From the NCBI GenBank assembly GCA_029255105.1, contig JAQWWH010000041.1:31493-95492 (forward strand): 64,000 nt of DNA. Reading direction: 5' to 3'. Every line of letters starts with the position of its first letter. Positions within the stretch are counted from its first letter, which is position 1. Positions 37,210 to 46,820 of this stretch are shown in pieces. Below the pieces are notes generated by a model, which saw nothing but the letters and a program-made list of their open reading frames with translations, was not told the DNA's origin and made no database searches. Source of the DNA: Flavimaricola sp. (lineage in GTDB: Bacteria > Pseudomonadota > Alphaproteobacteria > Rhodobacterales > Rhodobacteraceae). The position numbers and the translations under genes are program-made.

Positions 37210-38493
37210 CTAGGCGGACCCGATCAACCCGACAAACTCGGTCAGATTGCCCGCGTTTATCCCGCCCTCCAGTGCATCCGCCAAGGGGGTCAGCGCCCGC
37301 GCCTTGGTCCTGATCTTGTCCGCCCGCACCTCTAGCGGCAGGGGGGCGTCCAGATCGTGAAACAGCACCTCGGTCTGACCGCCTTGCAAGGTCAGGGTGA
37401 CCCTTGCCTGCATCTCAGTCAGGTGGCTGTCGGCAGTCACATGAACCCGGTCGCGCAGGGCGACAAGGTCAGGCCGCGCGGCGGTGGCATCGACAAAACT
37501 GCTGATCGCCCCGGTGGGCACACCACTTAGTGCCATCGCGGCGGTCAAACGGTAACTGAACTTTGCCTCTAGCCCCGTTGCGGGTTCGGCAATGTTGCAG
37601 ACTGTCAGCCAACGGGGATGGGTCTGCACGTCGATCCGGACGACATTCGCCGGCGCGGCCGAACCACCGGCAAGGGCCTCAAGCATGGCGTGCAGGCCGT
37701 GGCAGCAGGCGTGAAACTTGTGACTGACGGTCGGAAAAAGCCAAGTGTCGCCCATATCGGCAAACCCCGAAAGGTCCGCCGCCCCGTGGTGGGTAGGACC
37801 AAAGCCCTGATCGCCCGAAAGACCCAGCGTCGAAGAGGTCATCCCGACCCGGGCCAAACGCGCCGCCTCGACCCCGGTTTCGGCGGCAAGGCCAGCGTTG
37901 TAGGGTTTGCCCATTGTCCCGAACTGTGACTTCAGCCCCGAGGCGCGGGTTGCGGCAAGGCCAAGGGCGTTGACCGTCTGATCCTGATCCAGCCCCATCA
38001 ACCGCGCGGCGGCAAGTGTCGCCCCAAAGGCACCGGCGGTGGCGGTCTGGTGAAACCCGGTCTGGTAATGACCCCGACCCAGCCAGACGCCGACCCGGAC
38101 GGACGCCTCTACCCCGACGAGGGCAGCGGCAAGGAATGCCGTCATATCCGCCCCTTCCGCCTCGGCCACGGCAAGGGCGGCGGGCAGGATGCCAACGGAT
38201 GGATGCCCGATATGGGCAAAATGGGTATCGTCGAAATCCAGCGCGTGCGAGGTCGTGCCATTGACGAGGGCCGCCCGGGGGGCGGGCACCTGTCCGCCGC
38301 CAAAGAGGGTTGCCTGAGCGCGGCCGCCATCCTCGATCGCCAGCCCATGGACAAGGCGGGCCACATCCTCGGACCGGCCCGCAAGGCCGCAGGCCGCCCA
38401 ATCCAGAACCGACAGGCGCATGACGGCCAAAGCGGTGGGATCGGCCACAGGGCCATGGGCGAACCGCGCCAGAAGAACCTCGGGTGGTGTCAT
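37210..38493 (-). CDS. MmgE/PrpD family protein
   Basis: Relative of 2-methylcitrate dehydratase (PrpD) and cis-aconitate decarboxylase, 427 residues. Typical blocks: LVNGTTSHALDFDDTHFAHIGHPSVGILPAALAVAE near residue 80-115, GYHQTG-type FHQTATAGAFGATLAAARLMGLD, and FHACCHGLHAMLEAL. Substrate is not clear because no prpB/prpC-like genes are adjacent. Convergent with the cinA gene (14 bases apart). Confidence 0.88.
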   Translation of the reverse strand: MTPPEVLLARFAHGPVADPTALAVMRLSVLDWAACGLAGRSEDVARLVHGLAIEDGGRAQATLFGGGQVPAPRAALVNGTTSHALDFDDTHFAHIGHPSVGILPAALAVAEAEGADMTAFLAAALVGVEASVRVGVWLGRGHYQTGFHQTATAGAFGATLAAARLMGLDQDQTVNALGLAATRASGLKSQFGTMGKPYNAGLAAETGVEAARLARVGMTSSTLGLSGDQGFGPTHHGAADLSGFADMGDTWLFPTVSHKFHACCHGLHAMLEALAGGSAAPANVVRIDVQTHPRWLTVCNIAEPATGLEAKFSYRLTAAMALSGVPTGAISSFVDATAARPDLVALRDRVHVTADSHLTEMQARVTLTLQGGQTEVLFHDLDAPLPLEVRADKIRTKARALTPLADALEGGINAGNLTEFVGLIGSA

Positions 38494-38511
38494 GGATGGG
38501 TCCTGTCTATC

Positions 38512-38961
38512 CTAGCCTGCGCCGTGCAGAGCCTGAGCGCGACGCTCAAACGCCCTGACAACCCGTTGCATCGCCTCGTTAAAGAACATGCCCGCCGCCC
38601 CTTGCAGCAGGCGGTTGCGAAATTCGAAATCTACGAAAAAGCTGACTTGGCATCCGCCCTCAACATCTGCGAACTGCCAGCGGCTTTGCAGATAGCGGAA
38701 AGGGCCGTCGATGTATTCCGTGTCGATCTGGCGCTTGGCGGGCCAAAGGGTGACTTTGCTCCCGAACTTTTCGCGGAACACTTTGAACGAGATCACAAGA
38801 TCAGCCAGCATGATCGTGTGATCGCCCTTGTCCTCGGTCGAGCGGATCCGGGCCGCGGCGGTCCAAGGCAGGAACTGGGGGTAAGAGGCCACATCGGCCA
38901 CCAGCGCATACATCTGGTCGGCGGTATAGGGCAGGACGCGGGTCTCGGAATGGGTGGGCAT
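38512..38961 (-). CDS. RatA/COQ10-type START domain protein
   Basis: A 149-residue START-fold protein beginning MPTHSETRVLPYTADQMYALVADV; the 49 extra codons of the track ORF are not supported. The polyketide-cyclase/COQ10 pattern continues with YPQFLPWTAAARI and FVDFEFRNRLLQGAAGMFFNEA. Alphaproteobacterial members are likely ubiquinone-binding proteins needed for respiration (COQ10-like); the RatA toxin label comes from E. coli. Sits 19 bases upstream (by coordinate) of the PrpD start, same strand. Confidence 0.88.
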   Translation of the reverse strand: MPTHSETRVLPYTADQMYALVADVASYPQFLPWTAAARIRSTEDKGDHTIMLADLVISFKVFREKFGSKVTLWPAKRQIDTEYIDGPFRYLQSRWQFADVEGGCQVSFFVDFEFRNRLLQGAAGMFFNEAMQRVVRAFERRAQALHGAG

Positions 38962-39146
38962 CGGTATTGGTCCGTGAAAACTGGTCCCCCTCCATGTCAG
39001 ACCTTTCCCTCCTTTATCAAGGGCGTCGTGGTGCCGCATGGGGCAGGCCCATTCCTTTGGCCGTGGTTTTTCGGCCTGTCTGACGGGGCACTCTGGACCC
39101 CGCTGCACAGAGACGGCATGGTGCGCCCAAGGGGAGACCGCATTCC

Positions 39147-39689
39147 ATGACCCAGCGTGCCTATGTCATCGACCAGATGATTTCCGCCAAATCCATCGCC
39201 GCCCGTATCGAGAGCCTCGCCCGCGAAATCGCGGTAGAATTCCAAGGCACCGACAAGCTTGTCGTCGTCGGCCTTTTGCGTGGATCATTCGTGTTTATTG
39301 CCGATCTGGTGCGCGAACTGGACCTGCCGGTCGAGGTCGATTTCCTTGAGGTGTCGTCTTATGGCGATGCCATGGAATCAAGCCGCGAGGTCCGGGTCCT
39401 CAAGGATCTGCGTGGCAAGATTGAGGGACGCGATGTTCTGGTGGTCGAGGATATCGTCGACACCGGCCATACGCTGGCCCATGTGTCCAAGTTCCTCAAG
39501 AATCGTTCCCCTGCCCGGCTGCGCACGATCGCGCTTCTGGACAAGCCGTCGCGGCGCGAGGTGGATTTTGCCGCCGACTGGATCGGATTTTCCATCCCGG
39601 ATGAATTCGTCGTGGGCTACGGGATCGACTATGCGCAGCGCAACCGCAACCTGCCGTTTATCGGTAAGGTGCGGTTCACCGAAGGCTAG
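39147..39689 (+). CDS. hpt: Hypoxanthine phosphoribosyltransferase
   Basis: Purine salvage enzyme joining hypoxanthine/guanine with PRPP. 180 residues. The PRPP-binding motif [14 protein letters not shown] is near 95-108, the flexible loop [15 protein letters not shown] near 68-82, and the base-binding [26 protein letters not shown] near the C-terminus. Good start at [11 protein letters not shown]. Followed five bases later by a small membrane-protein gene. Confidence 0.95.
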   Translation: MTQRAYVIDQMISAKSIAARIESLAREIAVEFQGTDKLVVVGLLRGSFVFIADLVRELDLPVEVDFLEVSSYGDAMESSREVRVLKDLRGKIEGRDVLVVEDIVDTGHTLAHVSKFLKNRSPARLRTIALLDKPSRREVDFAADWIGFSIPDEFVVGYGIDYAQRNRNLPFIGKVRFTEG

Positions 39690-39693
39690 GGGC

Positions 39694-39876
39694 GTGAACT
39701 ATCTGACCTGGCTCTTGCGGGCCAAGCGCTGGGCGGCGCGGCCGCCCTCCACCCAAAGGGTGTTGATGGTGGTTGGCATCATCGTCGTTTGCCTGGTCCT
39801 CTTTGCGATCGAGCGGACGGTGGGCTGGCCAGATAGCCTGACGGCGGACCGGGTGCGGGTCCCCAGGGTCTATTGA
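39694..39876 (+). CDS. Small single-helix membrane protein, 60 aa (GTG start)
   Basis: Starts with GTG at 39694, four bases after the hpt stop, with AGGGG partly overlapping that stop as ribosome site. The 60-residue product has a basic N-terminus (LLRAKRWAARPPS), one hydrophobic helix (VLMVVGIIVVCLVLFAI) and a short tail WPDSLTADRVRVPRVY. I recall similar small proteins next to hpt in related bacteria, but no function. The track shows it only as the tail of a longer out-of-place ORF. Its last seven bases overlap the convergent LysR gene. Confidence 0.72.
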   Translation: MNYLTWLLRAKRWAARPPSTQRVLMVVGIIVVCLVLFAIERTVGWPDSLTADRVRVPRVY

Positions 39877-40742
39877 TCTAACCCTTTCAACCAGGGACCG
39901 ACCCCGATCAACACCTCGGCCAGCCGTGCCCGCAGCTTTTCCAGTCGCGGCACCGGGGCCAGTTCGACATGGCTTGCCACCCAGATCGGAACGGTCATGC
40001 GCGGCATCGCATCGGCGAGCCGAATAAGTCGCGCGTCCCTGTCGCCAAGGCAACAAGGCAAAATCCCGATCCCCGCCCCTTCAGCCGCAAGTTCGCGCAG
40101 CACCGGAAAGCTGTCAGCAGCCCCACGGATGCTGGTGGCGTCGATTTCATCCGCCATCCATGCGGCCGCCCGCGATCGGGCAATTGCACCGCTTAGCCCC
40201 AGCCAGGTTTCCGGCTGCGGGGCACCGGCGCGGACATAGGCCGCAAACCCCAGTTCCCCTGCAGGGACCCCGGTCAGATCATCCGGCAATTCAAACGCCG
40301 GTCGCACGGTGATGTCCGCCCGCAGACGGGCAAGATCGAGGTGATGATTGGCCGAGGTCAACTCCACCTCGAATTGGGGTTTGAAGCCTTCGGCAACCAA
40401 AGCCAACAAGGGCGGCAGGACCACCTGGCAGAACGTATCGGTTGAGGTGATGCAAATCCGTTCGACAGGCTGAAGGGCATTGCCCCGCACCAGTCGCTGG
40501 ACCTGCTCCATAGCCAGTCCCGCCGTTCGGGCCGCCTCGATGACCCGCAGCTTGTCAGGGCGCACAACGTAACCGCGCATATCCCTGTCAAAGATCGAAG
40601 CCCCGTGCTGATCCTCAAAGGCCGCGATACGGCGCAGGACGGTGGCGTGATTGACGCCGAGCCTGCGGGATGCAGCACTGACAGACCCTTCTTCCGCAAC
40701 TGCCAGAACAAACCGAAGATCGTCCCAATTCGTCCTGTGCAT
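39870..40742 (-). CDS. LysR family transcriptional regulator
   Basis: A 290-residue regulator with an N-terminal winged helix-turn-helix (LRFVLAVAEEGSVSAASRRLGVNHATVLRRI, residues ~9-39) and a LysR-type effector domain. Divergent from the cytochrome c gene at 40839, with a ~96-base shared upstream region, so that gene pair is the most likely target; the signal is unknown. Confidence 0.9.
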   Translation of the reverse strand: MHRTNWDDLRFVLAVAEEGSVSAASRRLGVNHATVLRRIAAFEDQHGASIFDRDMRGYVVRPDKLRVIEAARTAGLAMEQVQRLVRGNALQPVERICITSTDTFCQVVLPPLLALVAEGFKPQFEVELTSANHHLDLARLRADITVRPAFELPDDLTGVPAGELGFAAYVRAGAPQPETWLGLSGAIARSRAAAWMADEIDATSIRGAADSFPVLRELAAEGAGIGILPCCLGDRDARLIRLADAMPRMTVPIWVASHVELAPVPRLEKLRARLAEVLIGVGPWLKGLDQ

Positions 40743-40838
40743 GAATCAATAGCCCTCTCGCAGAATTGGTGGGTGGAAATCGTCCCCAATCCCCCTAACG
40801 TTACCTAAATAGCCCCGTATAGAGTTGGAGAATATGGA

Positions 40839-41306
40839 ATGATGTCTATCACAAAAGCTTTTGTCCTCAGCCTCTCAGGTCTCGCCTTCGCGACCCTTGC
40901 ACATGCCCAGTCTGCCGACCATTCCGGGGCAATCAAGGCCCGTCAGGCCCATATGACCCTCTATGGCACCAATCTGGGTGTGCTGGGGGCGATGGCCCAG
41001 GGCAACATGCCCTATGACGCCGAAGCGGCAACTGCGGCCGCCGAAAGCCTTGTGGCACTGGCCGGCATCGATGAGCGGTTCTACTGGCCCGAAGGCTCTG
41101 CCAGCGGCATGGCCGAAGGCACCCGCGCGATGGAGGCCATCTGGGCCGATCCCGAAGGCTTTAGCGCTGCACAAGAGGCGCTGCTGGTTGCCGCAACCGC
41201 TATGGCGGCCACGGCTGGTACCGGTGTCGAAGGCATCCAGGCCGGCATGCAGGCCATGGGCGGCGCCTGTGGCGCCTGCCACCAGAACTACCGCGTCCGT
41301 CAGTAA
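40839..41306 (+). CDS. Class II c-type cytochrome (cytochrome c'/c-556-like)
   Basis: Periplasmic monoheme cytochrome of 155 residues with a signal peptide (1-23, ending AHAQS). The heme site CGACH sits near the C-terminus at residues ~146-150 in GGACGACHQNYRVRQ, the class II arrangement of a four-helix bundle. Possible roles are electron transfer or NO/H2O2 binding. Two adjacent ATGs exist; GGAGAAT is upstream. Paired with a diheme cytochrome 24 bases downstream, which suggests one electron-transfer unit. Confidence 0.88.
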   Translation: MMSITKAFVLSLSGLAFATLAHAQSADHSGAIKARQAHMTLYGTNLGVLGAMAQGNMPYDAEAATAAAESLVALAGIDERFYWPEGSASGMAEGTRAMEAIWADPEGFSAAQEALLVAATAMAATAGTGVEGIQAGMQAMGGACGACHQNYRVRQ

Positions 41307-41330
41307 CGACGAGCTTTCGGCAAAGGGGGC

Positions 41331-42257
41331 ATGCCCCCTTTGCCCCTTTCCTGGAACGGTGTGATGGTCTTGCGTCTGGCGATCGTTGTTGTGCTGGCTT
41401 TGGCCGGGGGGGGATGGTTCCTGACCCGGCCCGTTCCCTTGCCCGCCGATGCGCTGGATGGGTTGATCGGTGACGCCGCCAATGGGGCGGTGATCTTTGC
41501 CGCCTCGGGCTGCGCCTCATGTCACACCGCGGCAGGGGCCGAAACCGAAGGACTGCCCGTCCTTGCGGGAGGCCGGTCCTTCGCGTCCGACTACGGCACC
41601 TTCATGGCCCCCAATATTTCTAGCGATCCGGAGGCAGGCATCGGGGGCTGGACCGATCTGGAACTGGCCAGCGCCATCCAACGTGGTGTGTCGCCGGAGG
41701 GTGCGCATTACTACCCCGCCTTTCCCTACACAGCCTATGCCAAGGCTGCGCCGCAAGATATCGTCGACCTGATCGCCTATCTGCGGACTTTGCCTGCCGA
41801 TGCGTCCCCCTCCCTGCCCCACGATCTGGACCTGCCGTTCCGTTTTCGGGCCAGCCTTGGGGGGTGGAAGCTGCTCTTTGCATCGACCGACTGGGTTGTG
41901 CCTGACCCCGTCTCGCCCGAGGTTGAGCGGGGCCGCTACTTGGTCGAGGCGCTGGGCCATTGCGCCGAATGCCACACGCCTCGCAATGCGCTGGGCGGCC
42001 TGCAGCGGGACCTTTGGATGGCGGGCGCACCCGCGGCATCGGGTCCCGGACGGGTTCCGAACATCACGACAGGCGGATTGTCATGGTCTGTTGAGGAAGT
42101 GGCCGAATACCTCAAAAGCGGTTTCACGCCCGAGTTTGATACAGCGGGCGGCGAAATGGTCGAGGTCATCAAGAACACCCGCCAGCTAAGCGATGCGGAC
42201 CGGCTGGCCATCGCAAGCTATCTGGCAGCCTTGCCGCCACTTGGCCCCGACAGCTAG
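41331..42257 (+). CDS. Membrane-anchored diheme cytochrome c
   Basis: A 308-residue protein with an N-terminal membrane anchor (~12-31) and two class I cytochrome c domains, heme sites CASCH near residue 61 and CAECH near 213. The domain spacing and NITTGGLSWSVEEVAEYLKSGFTPE resemble the cytochrome subunits of alcohol/gluconate dehydrogenases and similar periplasmic oxidoreductases, but no dehydrogenase subunit gene is adjacent. ATG at 41364 (MVLRLAIVV) is an equally good start. Confidence 0.87.
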   Translation: MPPLPLSWNGVMVLRLAIVVVLALAGGGWFLTRPVPLPADALDGLIGDAANGAVIFAASGCASCHTAAGAETEGLPVLAGGRSFASDYGTFMAPNISSDPEAGIGGWTDLELASAIQRGVSPEGAHYYPAFPYTAYAKAAPQDIVDLIAYLRTLPADASPSLPHDLDLPFRFRASLGGWKLLFASTDWVVPDPVSPEVERGRYLVEALGHCAECHTPRNALGGLQRDLWMAGAPAASGPGRVPNITTGGLSWSVEEVAEYLKSGFTPEFDTAGGEMVEVIKNTRQLSDADRLAIASYLAALPPLGPDS

Positions 42258-42262
42258 GAGAG

Positions 42263-42283
42263 GACCTGTCGTCTTGACAGGTC
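42263..42283. terminator. Possible weak bidirectional terminator between cytochrome c and lipA genes
   Basis: GACCTGTC and GACAGGTC form a perfect 8-bp stem with a 5-base loop, directly after the cytochrome stop codon and in a convergent gap of ~70 bases. No T-run follows, so it is only a candidate. Confidence 0.35.
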
Positions 42284-42328
42284 GACTTGCCTGGCCAACG
42301 TCTTGCCTTGCCTGTCGTTCCCGCCTTC

Positions 42329-43282
42329 TCAGGCGCGGCCCAGCTTGGCCATCCGGGCATCGCGAAGGCGGGCGAAATCGTCGCCCGCGTGATAGCTTGA
42401 TCGGGTCAGCGGGGTGGCCGACACCATCAAAAAGCCCTTGCCATATGCAGCCTTTTCGTAGCCCGCAAATTCTTCGGGCGTCACGAAACGATCGACGCGG
42501 TGATGCTTTGGCGTTGGCTGAAGGTACTGGCCGATGGTCAGGAAATCGATATCCGCCGCGCGCATATCGTCCATCACCTGCGTCACTGACTGACGGTCCT
42601 CGCCCAAGCCCACCATGATACCGGATTTGGTGAACATCGTCGGATCAAGCTCTTTCACCCGTTGCAGCAAGCGCAAGGAATGGAAGTAGCGGGCCCCGGG
42701 ACGAACCTCGGGGTAAAGGCCGGGCACGGTTTCGAGGTTATGGTTGAACACATCCGGACGGGCGGCCACGACCACCTCAAGCACGGCGGGATCACAGCGC
42801 AGGAAATCGGGGGTCAGGATCTCAATCGTGGTGCCAGGAGCCTGCTTGCGGATGGCGCGGATGGTCTGTGCAAAATGCTCTGCCCCGCCGTCCTCTACGT
42901 CGTCACGATCCACAGAGGTGATGACGACATGGTTCAGACCCAGTTTCTTGACCGCATCGGCGACGCGGCCCGGCTCAAACACGTCAAGCGCCTCTGGTGG
43001 CTTGCCCGTTGCGATGTTGCAGAATGAGCAGGCGCGGGTACAGACCTCGCCCATGATCATCATGGTGGCGTGGCCCTGCGACCAGCATTCGCCGACGTTG
43101 GGACAGCCCGCTTCCTCGCAGACGGTCGTCAGGCGGTGTTCGCGCATGATGTCGCGGGTTTGCTTATACCCGGCCGAGGTCGGCGCCTTGACTCTGATCC
43201 AATCCGGCTTTTTGGGCTGGGCATTGTCGGGGCGGTGCGCCTTTTCGGGGTGACGCTGCTCTGGTATCTTTATGTCGCGCAT
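42329..43282 (-). CDS. lipA: Lipoyl synthase
   Basis: Radical-SAM enzyme inserting two sulfur atoms into octanoyl-carrier protein or E2 domains. 317 residues from MRDIKIPEQ; earlier codons in the track ORF are not conserved-looking. Both iron-sulfur sites are present: auxiliary cluster [12 protein letters not shown] and radical-SAM [10 protein letters not shown] (CxxxCxxC). The C-terminal RSSYHA motif, needed for the auxiliary cluster, is intact. Confidence 0.96.
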   Translation of the reverse strand: MRDIKIPEQRHPEKAHRPDNAQPKKPDWIRVKAPTSAGYKQTRDIMREHRLTTVCEEAGCPNVGECWSQGHATMMIMGEVCTRACSFCNIATGKPPEALDVFEPGRVADAVKKLGLNHVVITSVDRDDVEDGGAEHFAQTIRAIRKQAPGTTIEILTPDFLRCDPAVLEVVVAARPDVFNHNLETVPGLYPEVRPGARYFHSLRLLQRVKELDPTMFTKSGIMVGLGEDRQSVTQVMDDMRAADIDFLTIGQYLQPTPKHHRVDRFVTPEEFAGYEKAAYGKGFLMVSATPLTRSSYHAGDDFARLRDARMAKLGRA

Positions 43283-43521
43283 TTGGTTTCCCATTGGCTG
43301 TTGCCAGACAGATAGCGCCTGAGGCGTCCCGGCACAACACGAGGCGTGTGCATCCCGGCCTTGCAACAGATGCAGAGAGGTTTGCCGGAAGGGTCCATAA
43401 ATTGCCGCAAAGCCGACCCATTCGCGCCTGACATCACGCATACGTTAACCAAGTAGTTGCGAAATGCCGCGCGGCCCATGTCGGGCCGGGTCGGCTTGTT
43501 CATCAGTGTGCGGGTAGGCTT

Positions 43522-44964
43522 ATGTTTGATCGTGTGTGGACACGTGCGTCCCGTCGTTATGGGACCTTTCATCGCCGTGACGACGGCTCGATGGTTATTT
43601 TTACCATATTCATTCTGGCGATGATCCTCATGGTTATGGGGATGGCCGTCGATATGATGCGGTTTGAAAACTATCGGGTCCGTCTTCAGGCGGCGGTGGA
43701 TCAGGCCGCCCTTTCGGCCTCGGCGCTTGCGGTCTGTGACGGGGCCGACGACCCACGCGCGGCGGCGTTGGATGTCCTGCGGTCCCGCGGTTTTGGGGAC
43801 GAAGTCATCTCGGTCAATGTCGATCGCGTTCCGGGTAGTTGCGCTGTCGATGTCCATGCCGAGATATCGGTGAACACCATCTATATGCAGATGCTAAGCA
43901 TTGATCAGCTGTCCACCTACGTCACCGCCTCTGCGGTTGAGCAGGCGGAGCGGGTGGAAATTTCATTGGTCCTTGACCTTTCGAACTCAATGGGCGGGCC
44001 AAAGTTGGCAGAACTGCGCCAAGCCACAATAGACTTTGCCGATATCGTGCTGGCTGCGTCTGGCACCGACGGCACCTCTATCAACATCATTCCCTATGGC
44101 GGCTCGGTAAATCCAGGGCGCGAGATGTTCAATTATCTGGGGGGCGTCCGATACCACCGCCCGCTGATGGAAGAGCGTATTCCGCTGTCACTTTTTAGCT
44201 ACAGATATGACCCGGCGACCTATTATACCGAACCCCAAGCCTATCGCTGGCCGTCGCTCAGCCATTGCATGGTGATCCCACTGGACGAAATGGTCACCGC
44301 AGCTCTGCCGTCGAGCGGACTGCCCCAGGGCCCGTTCTTTTCGGCCTTTAATGTGCCGGCCGAAGGCGATTTTGGCTGGTGCCCCTATGACGAAACCAAC
44401 GAAATCCTCTATGCCAGCCAGTCGCTGTCAGAGATCACGGATTATGTAAACGGCCTGCGCCTCAATGGCGGGACTGGCACTGATGTGGGCATGAAGTGGG
44501 GCTATGCCCTCACGCACCCGTCGTCGCAGCCGGCATTTGCCGCCCTTTCGGCGCAGGGTGTGGTGCCATCCGAGTTTCGCGACCGCCCGCTCTACTACTC
44601 ACTCCCCGATGTGGCCAAATACATAGTCCTGATGACCGACGGCCGAATCACACCCCAGTTCGAACCGGTCGCCACATACGATCCTGAAAACCTTGTCACG
44701 GGAATGCTGGACCGCTGGGACGACCGCCGCACGGTCTATGATTCGGACAGGGCGTCCAGCAATCTCGACAGCCTGTGCACCGGCGCAAAAAGCCACGGCG
44801 TGGTGGTCTTTGGCGTGGCCTTCCTGACCGACCCCGAGACGAACGCCCAAATCCAGAGCTGCGCCAGCAGCCCGTCGCATTTCTATTCCGTCAATGACAA
44901 TAATCTGACCACCGCCTTTCATGGGATCGCGGCCCAGATCAGCCAGCTCCGCTTGACCAATTGA
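43522..44964 (+). CDS. TadE/TadG family protein with von Willebrand A domain
   Basis: A 480-residue protein. Residues ~20-70 hold the TadE/TadG-like pseudopilin segment DDGSMVIFTIFILAMILMVMGMAVDMMRFENYRVRLQAAVDQAALSAS. After it comes a von Willebrand A domain with MIDAS start DLSNSMGG near residue 153 and a second block IVLMTDGRITPQ. TadG proteins belong to Flp/Tad pilus loci, but no other tad gene is nearby, so this is an orphan. Exported and anchored by its N-terminal helix. Confidence 0.87.
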   Translation: MFDRVWTRASRRYGTFHRRDDGSMVIFTIFILAMILMVMGMAVDMMRFENYRVRLQAAVDQAALSASALAVCDGADDPRAAALDVLRSRGFGDEVISVNVDRVPGSCAVDVHAEISVNTIYMQMLSIDQLSTYVTASAVEQAERVEISLVLDLSNSMGGPKLAELRQATIDFADIVLAASGTDGTSINIIPYGGSVNPGREMFNYLGGVRYHRPLMEERIPLSLFSYRYDPATYYTEPQAYRWPSLSHCMVIPLDEMVTAALPSSGLPQGPFFSAFNVPAEGDFGWCPYDETNEILYASQSLSEITDYVNGLRLNGGTGTDVGMKWGYALTHPSSQPAFAALSAQGVVPSEFRDRPLYYSLPDVAKYIVLMTDGRITPQFEPVATYDPENLVTGMLDRWDDRRTVYDSDRASSNLDSLCTGAKSHGVVVFGVAFLTDPETNAQIQSCASSPSHFYSVNDNNLTTAFHGIAAQISQLRLTN

Positions 44965-45081
44965 TGCACCATATCAGGGCGCGATAGACCAACCGCGCTT
45001 CGGCAAATGTTTTTCGATTGCCCCGCCCGGCCTCCCCGCGCATGGTTCGATCCAATCAGCCGCGAGGATCGAGCATCCGGA

Positions 45082-45597
45082 ATGAAAGACAAGCGAGACG
45101 TTTCTGCCACCGAACCCGAATGGCATCGCGAGGTGCCAAAGGTGTTCTGGGACCCGTCCCGCAGATTGCTGCGGGCCTTGCGCCGCTATGACTACTGGCG
45201 GGCGCGCTCGGGCCCCTGGGCCATGCTCGCCCGCCGCCGCTGGGTTGTGTCGCACAGGGTCTGGAGCGTGGTCACCCAGGCCGAGATCCATCTGGGCACC
45301 TCTATTGGTGGGGGCCTGCATATGCCCCACCCCAATGGCGTCGTCATTCACCCCAAGGCTACCATCGGCCCCAATTGCACCCTGATGTCCCAGGTGACCA
45401 TCGGGATGGATCGCAAAGGTGCCGTTCCCCGCATCGGTGGCCATGTGGACATCGGGGCGGGCGCGCGCATTCTGGGCGGCGTGACCATCGGGGATCACGC
45501 CCAGATCGGTGCCAATGCGGTTGTGACGCGGGATGTCCCCACCGGCATGATCGCCGTCGGCATCCCGGCCCGCAACCGTGCTCCGGGGACCGGTTAG
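45082..45597 (+). CDS. Serine O-acetyltransferase-like hexapeptide protein
   Basis: A 171-residue left-handed beta-helix acyltransferase starting MKDKRDVSATEP (the track start at 45007 adds an unlikely 25 codons). The CysE-like core is clear: LHMPHPNGVVIHPKATIGPNCTLMSQVTIG and later VTIGDHAQIGANAVVTRDVP. It is shorter than CysE (~270) and lacks most of its N-terminal helical domain, so it may acetylate serine or another hydroxyl substrate, including a sugar. Its stop overlaps the end of the convergent DUF6456 gene by four bases. Confidence 0.82.
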   Translation: MKDKRDVSATEPEWHREVPKVFWDPSRRLLRALRRYDYWRARSGPWAMLARRRWVVSHRVWSVVTQAEIHLGTSIGGGLHMPHPNGVVIHPKATIGPNCTLMSQVTIGMDRKGAVPRIGGHVDIGAGARILGGVTIGDHAQIGANAVVTRDVPTGMIAVGIPARNRAPGTG

Positions 45598-46715
45598 CCG
45601 ATCATCGGGCCAAAACGTCCCTGCGTCCGGGCATAGTGGCGGATCAGCCGTTGCAGCGCGATGCGTAGCACGATCTTGCCGGATCGGGCCGACCAGCCCA
45701 TATGCCGCTCAAGAACCTCCATCCCTTCAAGGTAGCAACAGGCCCGGAGCGCGACATCGCCAAGGCCCGGCCCCAACTCTGCCAGAGCCTGCGCCACCCG
45801 GTCGTGGGCCGCGCGGGACGCTTTTGGAAGATCCGGGCCCTGAGGCGGAATGCCTCCGACATAGTCCAGCCAATTTGGTCCGCCCCCTGCCCCGCCCATC
45901 TGCGCAATCTCAAAATCCTCGCGCAGTTGTTCGCCCGCCGCCAGGTGGTCGCGCCGCAGGAAGGGTTTGCCATCCCTGTCGCGCCGCCGGGCCAGTCCGA
46001 TCAGCGGGCTTTCGACAAAGCCGTTTCGCATCTGCGACAGGTGGGCGTCGTCAGTATCCACCGCCAACCAGGTGCGCGGGCTTGTGGCATCACGCTTTAG
46101 CCCTTCCATATCGGACAGCGACAGGGCCCGGTTCTCATCCGCAGCCATCAAGTCCTTGAGCGCGACCCGGCCCTGACTGGTGATGTGATAGCGGGCAATC
46201 CGGGCGTCTGGATCGCTACAGGCAATCCATTCTTTCAGGGCCATGACCTGCGCGATGTCGCGGGTCACAACGGCGGTGCGCAGGGTTTCGCCGTCACCAA
46301 TTTCGCGGACGACAACACCCATTTCCATGTCGCTGGCCACGGCAAGAACGGCACCGGGTTCGGCCAGCCGTCGCAGGACCCGCAGCCCTTCGTCCGACAC
46401 CTTTGCCATGTCCGGCAAGCCGTTGAAGGGGACAGCCCCATTGGTGCGCTTATCCATCGGCGACCTCCCGTCACTGGCGGTGGCATTGGGCAGAACGGCT
46501 GACAGGGTCTTGAGCGCCCCGTCAACCAGCGGGTCGTCTCGACGCTGCTCAAGCCGCCTGATCTGGCGCAGGACTGTCGAGGCATGGACCTCGGACCCGC
46601 GGGCCAGCGCCCGGATCGGAAGGCCGGTTTCGGTATGGGCGATGTAAAGGCGCGCGCGTTCGGGCACCCATTCCGGGAGGTCCGCCAAAGCGGCGGCGGT
46701 TCCGTCAGATGTCAT
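45594..46715 (-). CDS. DUF6456 domain-containing, helix-turn-helix protein
   Basis: Unknown function, 373 residues. An N-terminal helix-turn-helix region is visible (TGLPIRALARGSEVHASTVLRQIRRLEQRRDDPLVD), with a middle region containing a second winged-helix-like repeat (GLRVLRRLAEPGAVLAVASDMEMGVV). The C-terminal part is the DUF6456 region (LRACCYLEGMEVLERHMGWSARSGKIVLRIALQRLIRHY). Proteins of this layout are near-universal in Rhodobacteraceae, suggesting a core regulator. Divergent from the DUF6477 gene across a 252-base region with DnaA-like boxes. Confidence 0.8.
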   Translation of the reverse strand: MTSDGTAAALADLPEWVPERARLYIAHTETGLPIRALARGSEVHASTVLRQIRRLEQRRDDPLVDGALKTLSAVLPNATASDGRSPMDKRTNGAVPFNGLPDMAKVSDEGLRVLRRLAEPGAVLAVASDMEMGVVVREIGDGETLRTAVVTRDIAQVMALKEWIACSDPDARIARYHITSQGRVALKDLMAADENRALSLSDMEGLKRDATSPRTWLAVDTDDAHLSQMRNGFVESPLIGLARRRDRDGKPFLRRDHLAAGEQLREDFEIAQMGGAGGGPNWLDYVGGIPPQGPDLPKASRAAHDRVAQALAELGPGLGDVALRACCYLEGMEVLERHMGWSARSGKIVLRIALQRLIRHYARTQGRFGPMIG

Positions 46716-46820
46716 TCGTCATTTTCCCATTTGCTCGACCCGTCTCCGGCAAGGCGGCAGGTCAGGTTTCCTCGTTGGCTACAGCCCGCAACCTAAGAGG
46801 GCATTCCTTACCCAAATCTT

